A DNA stretch of 64,000 nucleotides from Brachycybe producta (GCA_036925085.1 JAUPFP010000021.1:1452027-1516026), one strand, 5' to 3'; counted from the stretch's first letter, positions 1 to 19,560 are shown. Notes: a model not told the origin generated them from the letters alone. Made by a program: numbers and translations.

Positions 1-235
1 GCCCTGTGAAGGACAAACAAACAATATGTTGTCGAAGTCAATTTATTCAGTTAATTAATCTGAAAATATTGAGTTAATTTACTTAAATATAATTATATAA
101 ACATTATTGAAAAAATATTGATTTAGTATTTCAAAATTTAAAATATTAATAATAAAGTCAATGTTTATTTGGTTCACATGTCCTTAAGTGGATTCCGTAT
201 AATTCACCTAAACACATTTAATTTGAATTCATTTA
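1..235 (+). repeat. Family D element, truncated at the window edge
   Basis: It begins GCCCTGTGAAGGACAAACAA and is an inverted copy of 34965-35190, sharing the internal block with TTGTCGAAGTCAATTTATTC-like sequence and the far end near AATTTGAATTCATTTAAA. No coding sequence. Confidence 0.75.
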
Positions 236-265
236 AAAGGTAAAATTATTAGGGTGTTGTTTGAA

Positions 266-695
266 AAGTGGAAACATGGCGGCGGCGGCGGAACAACGGC
301 CTCTCGAACTTCTGATTAATTTTGTTTTTCATGCAAAAAAAAAAAGGAAAAGAAACTTGAAAGCTTTTTAGAAACTAGAAAGCTAGCTAACTTAATCGCT
401 TAATGTTATCTTTCAAAATAAACTTTTTATTGACAAAAATTTAAAATAAAGGGGTAAGTTGTTCGTCTCTTAACTCGAATATTATTGTTTATTCGAAATG
501 AAGAGAAAACTTGAATGTGTTTTAGAAACTAGAATGGGGTATAGCTCAATCATTTTTCACACAGGCTCTGTTTTTTTTTTTAAATTTTGTCTGTAAAAAG
601 TTTATTTTGAAAGATATCGACAATGAAGAAAAAATACTATTAAGTGAATTCAGCTACCAACATTCTAGTTTTTAACACAACTTTCAGTTTTTTTC
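266..695. mobile_element. Family A palindromic MITE, two degenerate neighbouring copies
   Basis: Both carry GTTTTAGAAACTAGAA-like and TTTCAAAATAAACTTTTTAT blocks. The first copy contains a GGC-repeat after ATG that mimics a start codon. Family A is a non-coding palindrome whose halves read GAGAAACTTGAAAGTG, then TTTTAGAAACTAGAAGGGTA, then TGATATCTTTCAAAATAAAC, and mirror back. Confidence 0.65.
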
Positions 696-761
696 CTTCT
701 TGTTGTTGTTACTCTACTGAATTCTATCAAAATGAAGCTGTTCATAAAATATTTTTAATAA

Positions 762-8183
<7,422 letters not shown>

Positions 8184-8732
8184 ATAAGAAGAAGATAAGA
8201 AAAAGGTGATCGCAATTGATTCTTTCATCTTTCTCTAATTCTCTATCTCAATTTCGTCCAAAATGCAAAATTGTTGTTTTTTGGTTTCTTATCTGGTGCC
8301 ATTCGTTACGATACGCTTTTTATTATAAACTTCCAAATGTCGAGAATCTCGAGGAGGAAGAGAAATGTTCTCAAGAGCTGCAAAGGAAAGAAAAAAAAAG
8401 GCCTGTAATGCAAAAAGTGATCCTTTATATAACTTGAAATAGTGAAGTAGCGCTAAGATTGTTATTGCTTTATGTTTTATTTTGCTTCCCATCCAATGGT
8501 GCTTTCATGTGAAAGGTCATCGTCTTGACCTTTTGAATTGACCGCCGCTTAGCCACAGCATTTTGATCGTCACGTAAGACGATGAAACATTCTTCTCGTT
8601 AACTACAGTCGTCATCTTTATATTCAATAGATATGTATGGTAAACTCGAGAAGCTAACGTACGATACTTGTAATTAAATTAACAAACAATAATTAAGAAT
8701 GAAGGGGACTGGAGATTTTTAATTATAAATTG

Positions 8733-10100
8733 CGCTTCTAGGGCGGCGTTACTGTCGCTACGTGGTAGTGTCCGACCCAGGCGAATCTACTAATACAAGT
8801 ATGAAGCTTTTTCAATACATTTTTAAAAAAACAATTCAAAGTGTTTTCAAAACTAGATAGATAAATTAACCAGCTGGTTGCTTTTTCAAGCCGATCTGTT
8901 AAGAGCCTAGATGTACGTCCATCTTGTTGTTTTGAGCAGACGACAACGAGACAAATGAGTGTTACGAAATGGTGTCACTAAAACTGCAAGAAATCGCCTC
9001 GCAATCGCTCAATTAAAATACTGTAAAGCGCAAAATGCAATAAAAAGTATTGTTCTTTCAGTGCTCGATTTATATAATTTTTGAAAAGGTCCTTCTATTT
9101 TTAAACAAGGTTCAAAATCGTTCGTTTTTTTAACCCCATGTTAAATCCCATTGGCCCCAAAACCGTCCCACAAACATTTGAAAAACTTTCGTTAAAAACG
9201 ATTTAGAACAATAATAAAATAATTAGCACATACATTCATGTATTGGCTTCACGATGTTTTCTTTTTATAAATTTTGAAAAGGTCCTTCTATTTTTAATCA
9301 CGTTTAAAATCGTACGTTTTTTAACTCCATGTTAAGTCCCATAGGACTAAAACATCGTCCAACAAAAGTTAAGAGAACTCTTATTAAAAATGATTTAGAG
9401 CAATCAGGAAAATTAGCACGTACTTACACGTGTTTATTGCCTTCAGGATTATTCTTTTTTCTAAATTTTAAAAGGGCTTTCTATTTTTAAATAACATTTA
9501 AAATCTTACGTTTTTTAACTCCATGTTAATTCCCATAGGGCCAAAAAAACGTCTCACACAACATTTGAAGAACTTTCGTTAAAAACAATTTAGAACAATA
9601 ACAAAATAATTATTACGTGCATTAATCTACTGGCTTCACGATGTTTCCTTTTTATAAGATTAGCACGTGAAATTATTTTTCTATTAATTATTATGTGACT
9701 TCGAACCGGGAGAAAAAACGTTAAAAAGCCGTTTTTCAATCAACAACGATCACGGATTCACAGCGCCTACATTCGGAGAAATTTTGAAATAAACGCTATA
9801 TCTAAGCTCTTAACAAATAATTGTTTTATTATTGTTTTAAAATGCTGATAACAAACGAAAATTGAACTTGGTGTCATAAAACGATGATTTAAAAAATAGA
9901 TTGTAACAAAAAAAGTAAACACTTTTGTTAATTTATTCATCTGTTATTGAAAACAGTTTAAATTTCGTTTCAGAAGTGCTTTTAAGAAGCTCCATACTTG
10001 TTATGAATCTACGATAGATTCGCTCCTTAGAAACTTGTTTTTCTGTACAACTGTGGGCACGTGTGGCCACGTGCAAAATACAGTAACGTCATCTAGGATT
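8733..10100. mobile_element. TIR element with an internal 194-bp triplication
   Basis: Ends near CTTCTAGGGCGGCGTTACTG and AACGTCATCTAGGAT are related to the ends of 17707-18176. Shared blocks include GCGAATCTACT, AAGAAGCTCC and the TTAATTTATTCATCTG region. It holds no coding sequence. Confidence 0.55.
9070..9655 (+). repeat. Three tandem copies of a 194-bp unit
   Basis: Each unit runs from TTTTGAAAAGGTCCTTCTAT (third AAAAGGGCTTTCTATTTTTA) through ACTCCATGTTAA and AGCACGTA to TTCACGATGTTTTC. Units start near 9076, 9270 and 9463 and are strongly diverged. Confidence 0.82.
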
Positions 10101-10674
10101 AACATTTGTAATCAGTTCTATTCACAACCTGGAAAAATATAAGCCAAAAAAACTGCCCTATATTATTATATAAGTTTGAAAGAGACGTCTTACGAATTTT
10201 TTGTTCCAAAGTTCGGAGGGAGAAAAAAAAATCTCTATATTCATTGTTACATATAAATTAGCCCAGGAATTTGCATGCAGCTGTTTTGCTGTATTCCTAT
10301 GCATTTAGGATCAATTAATCGCAATTGAAGTTGGAATTGATGAATCAAAGATGAAATTAGATTTGTTTCAAGTTTTTTTATTTTCATTTTTAGACTTTTT
10401 TTTTCTTCATAATTTTAATTATGTAGATAGAAGTTTCTCCTCTCTCTCTCTCTCTCTCTCTCTAGCTTTGAATTACTGGAACATTTGTAAATTTGTGTTT
10501 TAGAAATTTTGTGCCAAATGTGTTTGAATACACTCCACTCATATACAATTTGCCATCTTTTGATATAATTTGTTTACTTGCAATTTTTTTTTATTATTGT
10601 TGAATTTGTTTTCAAGCCACAGAAATAGCCACATTTTTGCCTCGTTTATAAAAAAGAGAAGAAAATCACATGCA

Positions 10675-10965
10675 TTTAAGGTGATTTTAAAATGTAAACG
10701 GCTTTCGAACTCTCGTTATTCTTTTTTTTTTTTTGTAACTTTTTTAGAAACTAGAAGGGTAGTTCAATCACTGAAAGGTATTTTTATGTTGATATCTTTC
10801 AAAATAAGCTTTTTATGTCAAGTTTGTGAAAATAACCCAACTTTAAGCAGTCGATAGTTTTAAAGTTTATTTTGAAAGATTCAATTAAATAATAGTTTCT
10901 TACAACAAAAAACAGAATAACCTGAGTTCGAACAACACCTGTTTATGAAAATATGTTAAGTTACT
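10675..10965. mobile_element. Family A palindromic MITE
   Basis: TTTTAGAAACTAGAAGGGTA, TTGATATCTTTCAAAATAAG and the mirrored TTTATTTTGAAAGAT are present. The mirrored CTAGTTTCTAAAACAC end is lost. Confidence 0.75.
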
Positions 10966-11519
10966 AAACAATGGACCTCAATTAGCTCTTTTGAGAATTG
11001 TTTTATTTCTGTTCCTTATTGTGGCCCACCTTTGCAATTAATTTAAATATGCTCATTGGTTAGAAGAAGAAAGTAAGAAGTATTCTAGTGAAATTTCGTC
11101 ATTGGCTTTGCTTGACGCTCTTTTTTTTGTGTTTTTTTCTTTCTGTTCGTTTTTTCTATGGTAGTTATTATTACTATTCTACCATAAAGTTAATGTAGTT
11201 AAATGTGAACGTTTTTTAATTTATGAATCTGCATTGCAAATGTCTATTTTATTATATATAATGTAAATTAAATTAATGTTAGATCTAGTTGCAAGAAGAA
11301 AAACCTCCAGAAAAAGCATTTTTGTTTGCAATTTCTAATATGAGTAAAACAAATGAATATGAATACAACATTTTTTTTTTCAGATTTGTGAATATTTTCT
11401 TTTAATTATTATATAAAACTATAGCAAAATGGCGAAGATAAAAAAAAATTCATCCTGCTGCATCTCAAAGAGCGTAGTAGGATACTTTTTTAGACTATAT
11501 CCTTGCTTGAAAGTTTTTT

Positions 11520-11790
11520 TTATATATAAACTAGAAGGGCTGTACTAAATCACTTAGAGTATTTTCATGTTGATATCTCTTAAAATAAACTTTTTACAAC
11601 AATTTGTAAATGACCCAGCTTTTAAGTCGACGAACGATATTACACGTATTTTAATTTAATATATTTTATTTTTAAAAGTATCAACCTCAAAATACTATAT
11701 TAAATGATGCACCTACTATTCTAGTTTCTAACACTTTTAATTTTGCTCGTCTGAAACGCGTGAAATTACCGGAGTGAAAATCACCTGTTC
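11520..11790. mobile_element. Family A palindromic MITE
   Basis: ACTAGAAGGGCTGTACTAAA on the left, ATTCTAGTTTCTAACACTTT on the right, with the TTGATATCTCTTAAAATAAA block inside. Confidence 0.75.
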
Positions 11791-12319
11791 ATTAAATATA
11801 TTTAGCAATATGCATTTTATTTGCACCAATTGGCATTTTTTTTAATTTAATAAAATTAAAATGCGTACAAAAATACATAAGAAAAACTATCTCATCTGCT
11901 AATAAGGGACTAATTGTAATTCATTTGCAATAATTAGTTAAAATATTATAGTTTTAGGACCCTAGAAGCCAAGGAGTATAAGTAACAGATTTAAAATTCT
12001 GATTAAATCCGTGTTCAAAAGTCTAGAAACCTCCATAGATATCATTGTTTTAGGTCTATTTTGATGCTAAATAGCAGTAATGAACAGCTTTTTTATTTGT
12101 TTCTGTTTAAGAAATTTTTTATCATTTCGTTGACCAAAACGTTGTATTTATCAACTGTCATAAAAAATGTCACTTATACCCATTAGCTTCTACGTTTGCT
12201 TCGTTTAATATATTTGAATTTGGCGCGTTTTGGTTCTTGTCGTAGTTATTAATATTTCGTTTTTTAGAAAGAGCGTCGTAGTATTGATTATACCAGCCGC
12301 TTGATGGCGTTGTTTAACA

Positions 12320-12349
12320 ACTTCCGTTTCTAATAATTGCTAACTTCCG
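12320..12349 (+). promoter_or_regulatory. Paired ETS-like sites upstream of CARM1
   Basis: Two ACTTCCG motifs lie at 12320-12326 and 12343-12349, about 210-235 bp before the CARM1 start codon. Paired ETS/GABP sites are typical of TATA-less housekeeping promoters in animals. Assignment rests on position and motif only. Confidence 0.35.
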
Positions 12350-12465
12350 TTTGTTTTTGTTGTGAGAATTGTATCTATTTTCCATTGTGTTTTCTTTGAG
12401 GCTTTTTTTTCTCTCTCTCTCTTTGTATTTGGTGTGAAATTGTGAATGCGTGAAAGTTGAGCGAG

Positions 12466-12516
12466 TGAAAGAGAGAGAGAGAGTGAGAAAGAGAAGCGAG
12501 AGAGAGAGAGAGAGAC
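12466..12516 (+). repeat. GA-rich tract in the CARM1 5' UTR or promoter
   Basis: GAGAGA runs are broken by single changes, directly before the CARM1 start codon. It may be a simple repeat or a GAGA-factor type promoter element; the sequence cannot decide. Confidence 0.6.
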
Positions 12517-12554
12517 TGACTGAGTGACTGACTTGATTTTGTTGAATGTCAAAA

Positions 12555-15500
12555 ATGGCGGCCACGTTTCGTGGTGTGTCTGTTTTCGCGTTCGAAGACA
12601 CCGGCGAAACAACGAAACGTTTTGTTTTTCCGGTCACGATAAAAATAGAAGAAACGCCGCATGGATTCACCATTCAATTCTTCCAAGGTTCGTAGCCTCC
12701 TCCTGTCTATTTCACTCATTTAACGCTTTTCTTTTCATTTAGATTGAAACACATTTTGAAGCTCATCCATTGTGTTGTTGTGTCATTTCGTCTCTGCTTT
12801 TGTTTTCTTATAAAATAATATTTCTCCATTACATTTATATAGAATATTATTTGAATTCTGTTATTTATTAAGCGTGTGTTTATGAATATCTTTGTTTTCA
12901 CTATGTTTTTATTTTAGGGCTGAGGTTGGTGGGGGTCGGAGGAGGAGGCTTTTCTTTGGAGGGGGGCCTCCTCCTCCTCCTTTGTCTTATCGCCGCCGCT
13001 TTTGTCCCGCCTTTTAGGTTTAGGGGGTGGTGGGAGATAGACAGGGGCGTAAGGGGTGGTGGTGTTATTACGAGAGGGAGTTCCCTTTCTTATATTCCCC
13101 TAAACAAAAAAAAACCCTTCAGAAAAAAAAGGCCCAATTTCAAGAAGGGAAGCCTTAAAACTTAGCACTTGAACTTTCAACTCTCTGAGAAAGGCGTTAT
13201 TTTCTATGTTAAAACTCAATGTTAATTTTTTAAAAACCTTTCGAATAGTTGATTAATCCTATTTTTCAGAGAGAAAAAAAAATCTTAAGTGTTTTAGAAA
13301 CTAGAATGGTAATATAATTACTTGAGGGTTAGTCTTCATGTTTTGATGTGTCTGTCTTTCAAATTAAACTTTTTATTGACAAAAAATTTAAAAAAACTGT
13401 CGTCTGCTTAATAAAGTTAGAACATTTTGAAAACTTGCATAAAAACAGCTTGTTTTGAAAGAATAATCAAACATGAAAATATCTCTTAAGTGATTGATTT
13501 GCAATTCTAGTTTCTAAAACACATTTAAGGTTCTCTCTTTATTTTGCATCTGAAAGACAGAAGAATCAAGAGTTTGAGACATTTTAAAGCCACCTCAAGG
13601 TGATTGTAAAACAAAATTATGAAAAAGAATTAGAAACTAGAAAAGATCTGAATCACATTCTAGTTTTTAACACACTTTCTAGTTTGTTTGTTTTTAAATT
13701 TTTCTAATGAAAGACAGAATTGAATCATGAGTTCGAATATCAGCTGTTCATAAACCATAATAAGCAGCGAGTTCAAGGACGTTTATGTTGTGTCATGTTT
13801 TAAGCCTAGCTTTGTTTTAAGAAACGATTAATTATTATTTAAATAATAACGACAAGTGACTCATAAAAAAACGACTCAAATTTAAGAATGAAACTTCCCA
13901 CTTGACCCCTCTTTAGGTTCAAACATGAAAAATACTCAAGTTTTATTGAGTCTTGAAAAGGAAGGAGGAGGAGGAGGAGGAGGGGACGGTTTTCTATGTT
14001 GAAACCCCTTCTCGGAGGCTTCAAGTTTTTCTTTCTTGAATTTGGACCTCTTGTTTCTTACAAAACTTAATTAGAGAAGAGGAAGCTTTTTTTAATATTA
14101 TTATAATTGTATTTCTGAAAAGGGGAGGAGCTAGTAATGATTAAGCCACGCCCCTTTTATTGCTCAGCCATAAATCGTGACGTCATAATTGTTTTCTATT
14201 TGCTAATTTACGTTTAATTAACTCTTCAATTGTTTATATTTTCCCGTTTGATATAATGATGAGGTTGACGATGATGGTGATAACTAACAATGAAAAAAAT
14301 GTCACGAGAACGATTTTACGACCAAAAAAAACAACAACAGGACAAAAGAGAAGCACGTGCTTCCTTTCGTAGCTAGCGCCCGGTGACCACGCGTGCGCGC
14401 GACGTGTGACGTCACAGCTAGTTGTAATAAAAAAAGATAACAATTAAACAGCCGGGTTATTCAGCCTTCATTTCAGAAGGGAAGAAATTGAAATTGTTTT
14501 AGAAACTAGAACGGTAACTGATGCATTTAATGATTGAATATGATGTTTGAATATCTTTTAAAATAAACTTTTTCGTCAGATTAAAGTTGGATCATTTTGA
14601 AACTGACATAAAAAGTTTATTTTGAAAAATGATCTTAAGTGATTGAAATATCATTCTAGTTTTTAAAACACTTTCTAGTTTCGTCTAAATTTGCACCTGA
14701 AAGACAGAAGAAAAAGGCGCCATTTGCAATTTTAAAACCAGTTTATTATAATTTATTATTAATATAAATATTTGTTGTTTTGACAGATGATAACCTAAAC
14801 AGTGCGTTGATGTCCGAAGTGTTGGTCACTCAAGTGGAAGTGGCTCGAACGGGACGAAGAGCATGTACACTAGCCAGTGGTCAAGAGTCTCTGATTCTTC
14901 AGTTCGCCTCTGTTCACGGTTCGAAAACAAAGAGTCATTTAGATAGAGTGAGAGATACTGAGAGAAAGATATTAACCGAGAGAGATTCAGAGAGAGAGTT
15001 GGGAGCTTAACTTAGTGACTAGAAAACCCAGTGAGTGTGTATTCTCTTTTTAACTTAGATTTCCAGACGTTCCACCAGGTGGTGAAACGGATCCAGTCGA
15101 GCGGCGAATCTTCTGCTTTCGTTCAGAGGACTGACGAATCGTCGGCCATGCAGTACTTCCAGTTTTACGGCTACCTTTCGCAGCAACAGAACATGATGCA
15201 GGACTACATTCGTACTTCGACGTATCAGAGAGCGATCTTAGCGAATGTCGCCGATTTTAAGGACAAAATCGTTCTGGATGTCGGAGCCGGATCTGGAATC
15301 CTCTCTTTCTTTGCCATTCAGGCCGGAGCCAGGAAGGTTTATGCCGTCGAAGCGAGCAGCATGGCGCAACATGCAGAGGTCAACTTACTTTCAAATGAAT
15401 CTATTAAATTCGTTTTAAACATCACTTCGAAAATATTCTCGTTTGTCGGATCATGAAAATACGCGGGGAAAACCCGGAAAATAGCTTTGAATTAGCCTGA

Positions 15501-18500
15501 AAAAGCATAGAAACGCCACTCAGAAAAACATTGTAAACATTCTGACGTTGGCTTCCGCACTTTTTCACAAGTTTGAACTTGTTTTACGGTGTTTATTGTG
15601 GAAGTCCACCTGTTCTTTTTTTCTTTCCCAAACGATTAAGTTTGATTGTTACGACTTACATCTTCTTATAGGCCCTTGTCTATCACAACAAATGCAGCGG
15701 TAAAATAGTTGTGATTCCTGGAAAGATAGAAGAGATCGATCTTCCCGAACAAGTGGACGTCATCATTTCGGAACCGATGGGTTACATGTTATTCAACGAA
15801 CGGATGTTAGAAACTTACCTCCACGCTAAGAAGTGGCTTATACCGAACGGTATTCTTTGATCTAGGCTTTTTTTAGTTTTTTTCAGATTGACTTTTATTT
15901 TATTTCTCTCGTGGTTTTTTTTTTTTTTCAGGCAAGATGTTTCCTACGCGAGGAGATCTTCATATCGTTCCGTTTACGGACGACACCCTTTACATGGAGC
16001 AATTCTCGAAGGCCAACTTTTGGTTCGGTTTTAGATTTTGAAACGTTGGTGTTTACGTAAAATATCGTTTCGCTTTCTTTTAAGGTATCAGCAGTCTTTC
16101 CACGGCGTCGACTTGTCCAGTTTGAGGCAGGCTGCGATGAAGGAGTATTTCAGGCAGCCTGTCGTGGTTAGTTGTTTTTGTTTTTCTTAAGATTCGAAAA
16201 TAAGTTTCACGACTCACTTTAGCTGTTGAACTGGTGTTGTTCGGATCTCGAAACTACTGAGCACTAAAAAAAATTCCTGAATTGCCCTAAAAATCTGCAG
16301 AATTCTGCATTTTTTTGCTAAAAAATTGTAGAAATCTACTGAAGTTTCATGAATGGTATTAAAAATCGGTGGGACTTTCTTGATAATTTGCAGATGTCTC
16401 CTAAATTTCTGCAAAACTGTGGTGAAATTCTGCAGAATTGTGCATATTGTAACAGAATTCTGATGAATTTCACCAAAAAATATAAATATATAATTTAGAG
16501 AATTCTGGAAAAAATCGTAACAAAAATAATAAATTAGTAATAATTAAGTTTTCCGTTTGTTTAAACTATTGAATTTTGTGATCTTAGGACACTTTTGATA
16601 TCCGTATCTGTATGGCAAAGTCACAGAGGCACATTGTCGATTTCCTGGAAGCGGCCGAATCCGATTTGCACAGGATAGAAGTGCCGCTCGAATTCCATTT
16701 GCTGTCTTCGGGAACAGTTCACGGCCTTGCCTTCTGGTTCGACGTCGCATTCGTCGGCTCAATGTCAGTAAAAGACGAGTCATGAGCATTCGTAAATTCC
16801 TTTTTATTTTTTTTTTTTACGAACTTTCTTTTATTTTTACGTAGTCAAACTATTTGGTTATCGACGGCTCCGACGGAGCCTTTGACTCATTGGTACCAAG
16901 TTCGTTGTCTCCTTGAAACTCCGATTTTTGTAAAACAAGGACAGGTTCTAACCGGAACCCTCGTTCTAAATGCCAATAAACGGTTAGAAGTTATCGGAGA
17001 GAGAAAGAGACGAGAAATGTTTTATTTACCCGTTTCTTGTTTCGCCTCTTTTAGACAAAGTTACGACGTCGATATCGAACTTTGCGTCGAGGGAACCGGA
17101 ACGAAATCTTCGAATACATTAGACCTTAAGAATCCGTACTTCCGTTACACCGGACAGGCTCCTCCTCCACCGCCGGGACATAATGGAACTTCGCCGTCGG
17201 AGGCTTATTGGAGCCAATTAGATGCCCAGGTGGCACGACAAGGTGTGGACCTCGCTCTCGACCATCTCACCACTTCCGATCTGGCCGATTGCACGCTCAA
17301 AGTGAGTGTAATTTATAAGAACGATCGTTTTGACTCTTTGCTTTTTGTTTCTCTTTCCCTTTTCCGTCCTTCCTTCGTTTCCCCGTCCTTTTTTTTTTAC
17401 TTCTTCGCATTAACGAAAGCCGTGAATGGTATCGTCTTGAACGGCTTGGACGATCTAGCGATTCAACAACAGCAGCAGGGAAGTTATTCTGCTGGGCTTT
17501 CGTATCCCGGTGTTGTAACCACATCCTCCTCGTCTAACGATAACATCGGTCAACAGAGGGCGGCTCAGGCGAGGATTTCGGCCAGCATGGCGGCCACCTC
17601 GATCGGAGGTGGTGTCTCGCCTTCTCTTTTTACTCAGGTGCTGCTTTTCTACGGAGGTTAACGTGGAACAAATAGGTTTTTTGATTAGTGTAAATTTCAA
17701 ATGGTGCTCCTAGATCGCGTTTTATGGCCACGTTCATAGAGATATATAATAAAATATCATTTCAAGGAGCGAATCTACTGGAAAAAAACAAGTAGAGAGC
17801 TTCTTATAAGCATTTTTAAGCGAAATTCAAACTTGTTTCCGATAATAGACGAATAAATTAATCGATTGGTTCACCTTTTTTTAGTGATGATTGGTTTGAA
17901 AATAATCGTTTTGCGAATGTTTTAAAATGCCGAATTTCGTTTACGCTTGTTATTGACGTTTTAAAACTCATAAAACGATTATTTTGAAAGAGGCCGACGT
18001 TAAGCGGTCCACCTGGTTAATTTATTCATCTAGTTTTAAAACACTTTGTATTTAGTTTAAAAGATGTTTTTTTTTAAGAAGCTCCGTACTTGTTTTTCTC
18101 ATGATTCACTTCTTGAAATGTTGTTTTTCCTGTGGTCACGTGTTGGCACGTATTGATGTTAATGCCGCTCTAGGAGTACGATTTATAACTTAAAAACCTC
18201 CAGTCCAACCTTAAATGAAAGAAAATGTTTTTTGTTTGGTTTTGTTGTTTGTCGAGAAGTTAAATTCCTTTCGGGGTGTTTTTTTTTTCGTGCGGATTTA
18301 CTATCAAAAGTTTTTTTTTTTTTTTTTACTGATCCGAATTTATCGGGTTTTTCTTTCTTTTCTCTTTTGTAATTAGCAACAGGCGATTGTAATGGGTAAC
18401 ACGTCGCATTATCCTGTCAGCAATAACTTTATGATTGGTGATTACGTCACTCCTGGCAATATCATAATGCCGACGCAAGGATTACAGTCTCAGTTCCGCC

Positions 18501-18505
18501 AGTAA
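12555..18505 (+). CDS. CARM1: CARM1 (PRMT4), histone-arginine methyltransferase
   Basis: Eleven exons join in phase: 12555-12687, 14787-14918, 15059-15378, 15672-15849, 15932-16022, 16085-16166, 16588-16763, 16845-16982, 17055-17305, 17420-17637, 18377-18505 (stop TAA), 615 residues, close to the vertebrate length. Type I arginine methyltransferases use S-adenosylmethionine to make asymmetric dimethylarginine, here on histone H3 and splicing or transcription factors in the nucleus. The N-terminal PH-like region is exons 1-3. The SAM-binding motif VLDVGAGSG is at about residues 160-168, the double-E loop [14 protein letters not shown] starts at about 229, and the THW loop is at about 385. The C-terminal activation tail is Gln/Ser-rich and diverged. 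The vertebrate VGCGSG motif reads VGAGSG here. Two introns (16983-17054 and 17306-17419) are stop-free multiples of three. The exon 9 donor at 17306 is chosen on phase; a stronger GTGAGT at 17302 would shift the frame. The start ATG lies in a YY1-like AAAATGGCGGC context. Confidence 0.95.
13265..13600. mobile_element. Family A palindromic MITE, both ends present
   Basis: GTGTTTTAGAAACTAGAATG on the left, ATTCTAGTTTCTAAAACACA on the right, ending in CTGAAAGACAGAAGAATCAA. Confidence 0.85.
13600..13765. mobile_element. Family A MITE fragment
   Basis: AGAAACTAGAAAAGATCTGA, then CATTCTAGTTTTTAACACAC and AAAGACAGAATTGAATCATG; the centre is deleted. Confidence 0.65.
14470..14735. mobile_element. 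Family A palindromic MITE in CARM1 intron 1
   Basis: Left TTTTAGAAACTAGAACGGTA, right ATTCTAGTTTTTAAAACACT, ends about 50 nt before CARM1 exon 2. Confidence 0.82.
16983..17054 (+). other. 72-nt stop-free intron in CARM1
   Basis: GTTAGAAG starts and TTTTAG ends this interval. It interrupts NANKR and QSYDVDI, which are contiguous in the orthologue as I remember it. Its length is divisible by three and it has no in-frame stop, so retention would insert 24 residues. Confidence 0.8.
17707..18176. mobile_element. TIR element in CARM1 intron 10
   Basis: The ends CTCCTAGATCGCG and CGCTCTAGGAG are imperfect inverted repeats. The internal mirrored blocks GGCCACG, GAGCGAATC and AAGAAGCTCC match 8733-10100. 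About 470 bp of the 739-nt intron. Confidence 0.65.
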
Positions 18506-18814
18506 AATCGACAACGAAGTCAGTTCACGTTTTCCGCATCTTCTTCTATGTTGAAGTTTTTTAGGTTCGTTAATTTTTTTCTCGTTTGAAACGAAGAAAA
18601 AAATGATTCCGAGAAACCAAAAAAAAAATGTCGGATCTTTTTGTTTCGTTCTTTAAGTTCAATTTATTTTGAAGTGGTTTTGTTTTTCTCTCTCTCGTTG
18701 GCAGCAAAAGATCTGATTAATTATTAGATCAACTTAAAAGTTCAGTTTGAAAAGTGTGTGCGGATGTCTCCACAACTCTTTGAGTTTTCAATCTTTCGGA
18801 AGCAACTTTATGAG

Positions 18815-18920
18815 AAACTTGAAAATGTTTCCAAGAAACTAGAATAGTAACTGAAATGTGTAAAACTATTTTTTTTTTCATGTTGATATCTTTTAAAATA
18901 AACTTTCTATAATAGTTTGA
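18815..18920. mobile_element. Family A MITE, left-half fragment
   Basis: AAGAAACTAGAATAGTAACT followed by TTGATATCTTTTAAAATAAA; no mirrored half. Confidence 0.6.
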
Positions 18921-19204
18921 AAAAAATAAAGATCCAATTTAAGTTTTTGAATTGTATAGTTGACAAGATTTTATATTTTCAGTTTTATCCCCCAAATATC
19001 AAAAACGTTGCTTAAAATAAAGTGCAAGGCATTAAAACATGACGCAAGGCAAAACTATAGTAAGTTGATGCAGGTTTTTTAAGTTTAGCTTTGCTTTAAG
19101 TTTCACTTTAGATTATTTATATCAAAATATTAAGTGAAAATGAATTTTGTTAATGATAATTATAATACAGATTATCTTTAAAAAAAATATGAATATTAAA
19201 TAAT

Positions 19205-19560
19205 ATAAAGGTGGTTTTAAAGTGGAAACACCTCTCCAACTCTGATTTGTCTATCTTTCAGGTGCAAAATAACGATAAACTTGAATGTGTTTTAGAAACT
19301 AGAAGGGTACCCTCAATCACTTTGAGTATTTTTATGTTGATATATTTCAAAATGACCCAACTTTTTAACAGTAAATATTTTTTAAAAATTTCTTCAATAA
19401 AAGAAAAAGTTTATTTTGAAATATATCAACATGAAAATAACCTTAAAGTGGTTGAGCTGCCCTTTCTAGTTTCTAAGCGACTTTCGAGTTTCTCTTAATT
19501 TAGCTGTTCTGAAAAGACAAGAATAATCAACTGTTTAAAAATCAGCTGAATTTTAATAAG
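19205..19560. mobile_element. Family A palindromic MITE, near complete
   Basis: Begins GTCTATCTTTCAGGTGCAAA, then TTTTAGAAACTAGAAGGGTA, and mirrors to TTTCTAGTTTCTAAGCGACT at about 19470. Confidence 0.85.

Larger units (their letters stand above)
8184..12554. other. Intergenic region between ARHGAP39 and CARM1
   Basis: Holds the end of the ARHGAP39 3' UTR, the 8733-10100 TIR element, a CT tract near 10440, two family A copies, and the CARM1 promoter and 5' UTR from about 12300. No other gene seen. Confidence 0.6.

Noticed and set aside
276-330. ATGGCGGCGGCGGCGG followed by an open stretch, looking like the first exon of ARHGAP39
   Set aside because: The surrounding text (GTGGAAAC..., CCTCTCGAACTTCTGATT, GAGAAACTTG) is the outer end of a family A MITE; the GGC run is a microsatellite in it. 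It encodes no WW domain.
12926-13165. Gly-rich frame downstream of CARM1 exon 1
   Set aside because: Lies in a G/T/C low-complexity stretch of CARM1 intron 1 with no donor or acceptor that would include it in phase.
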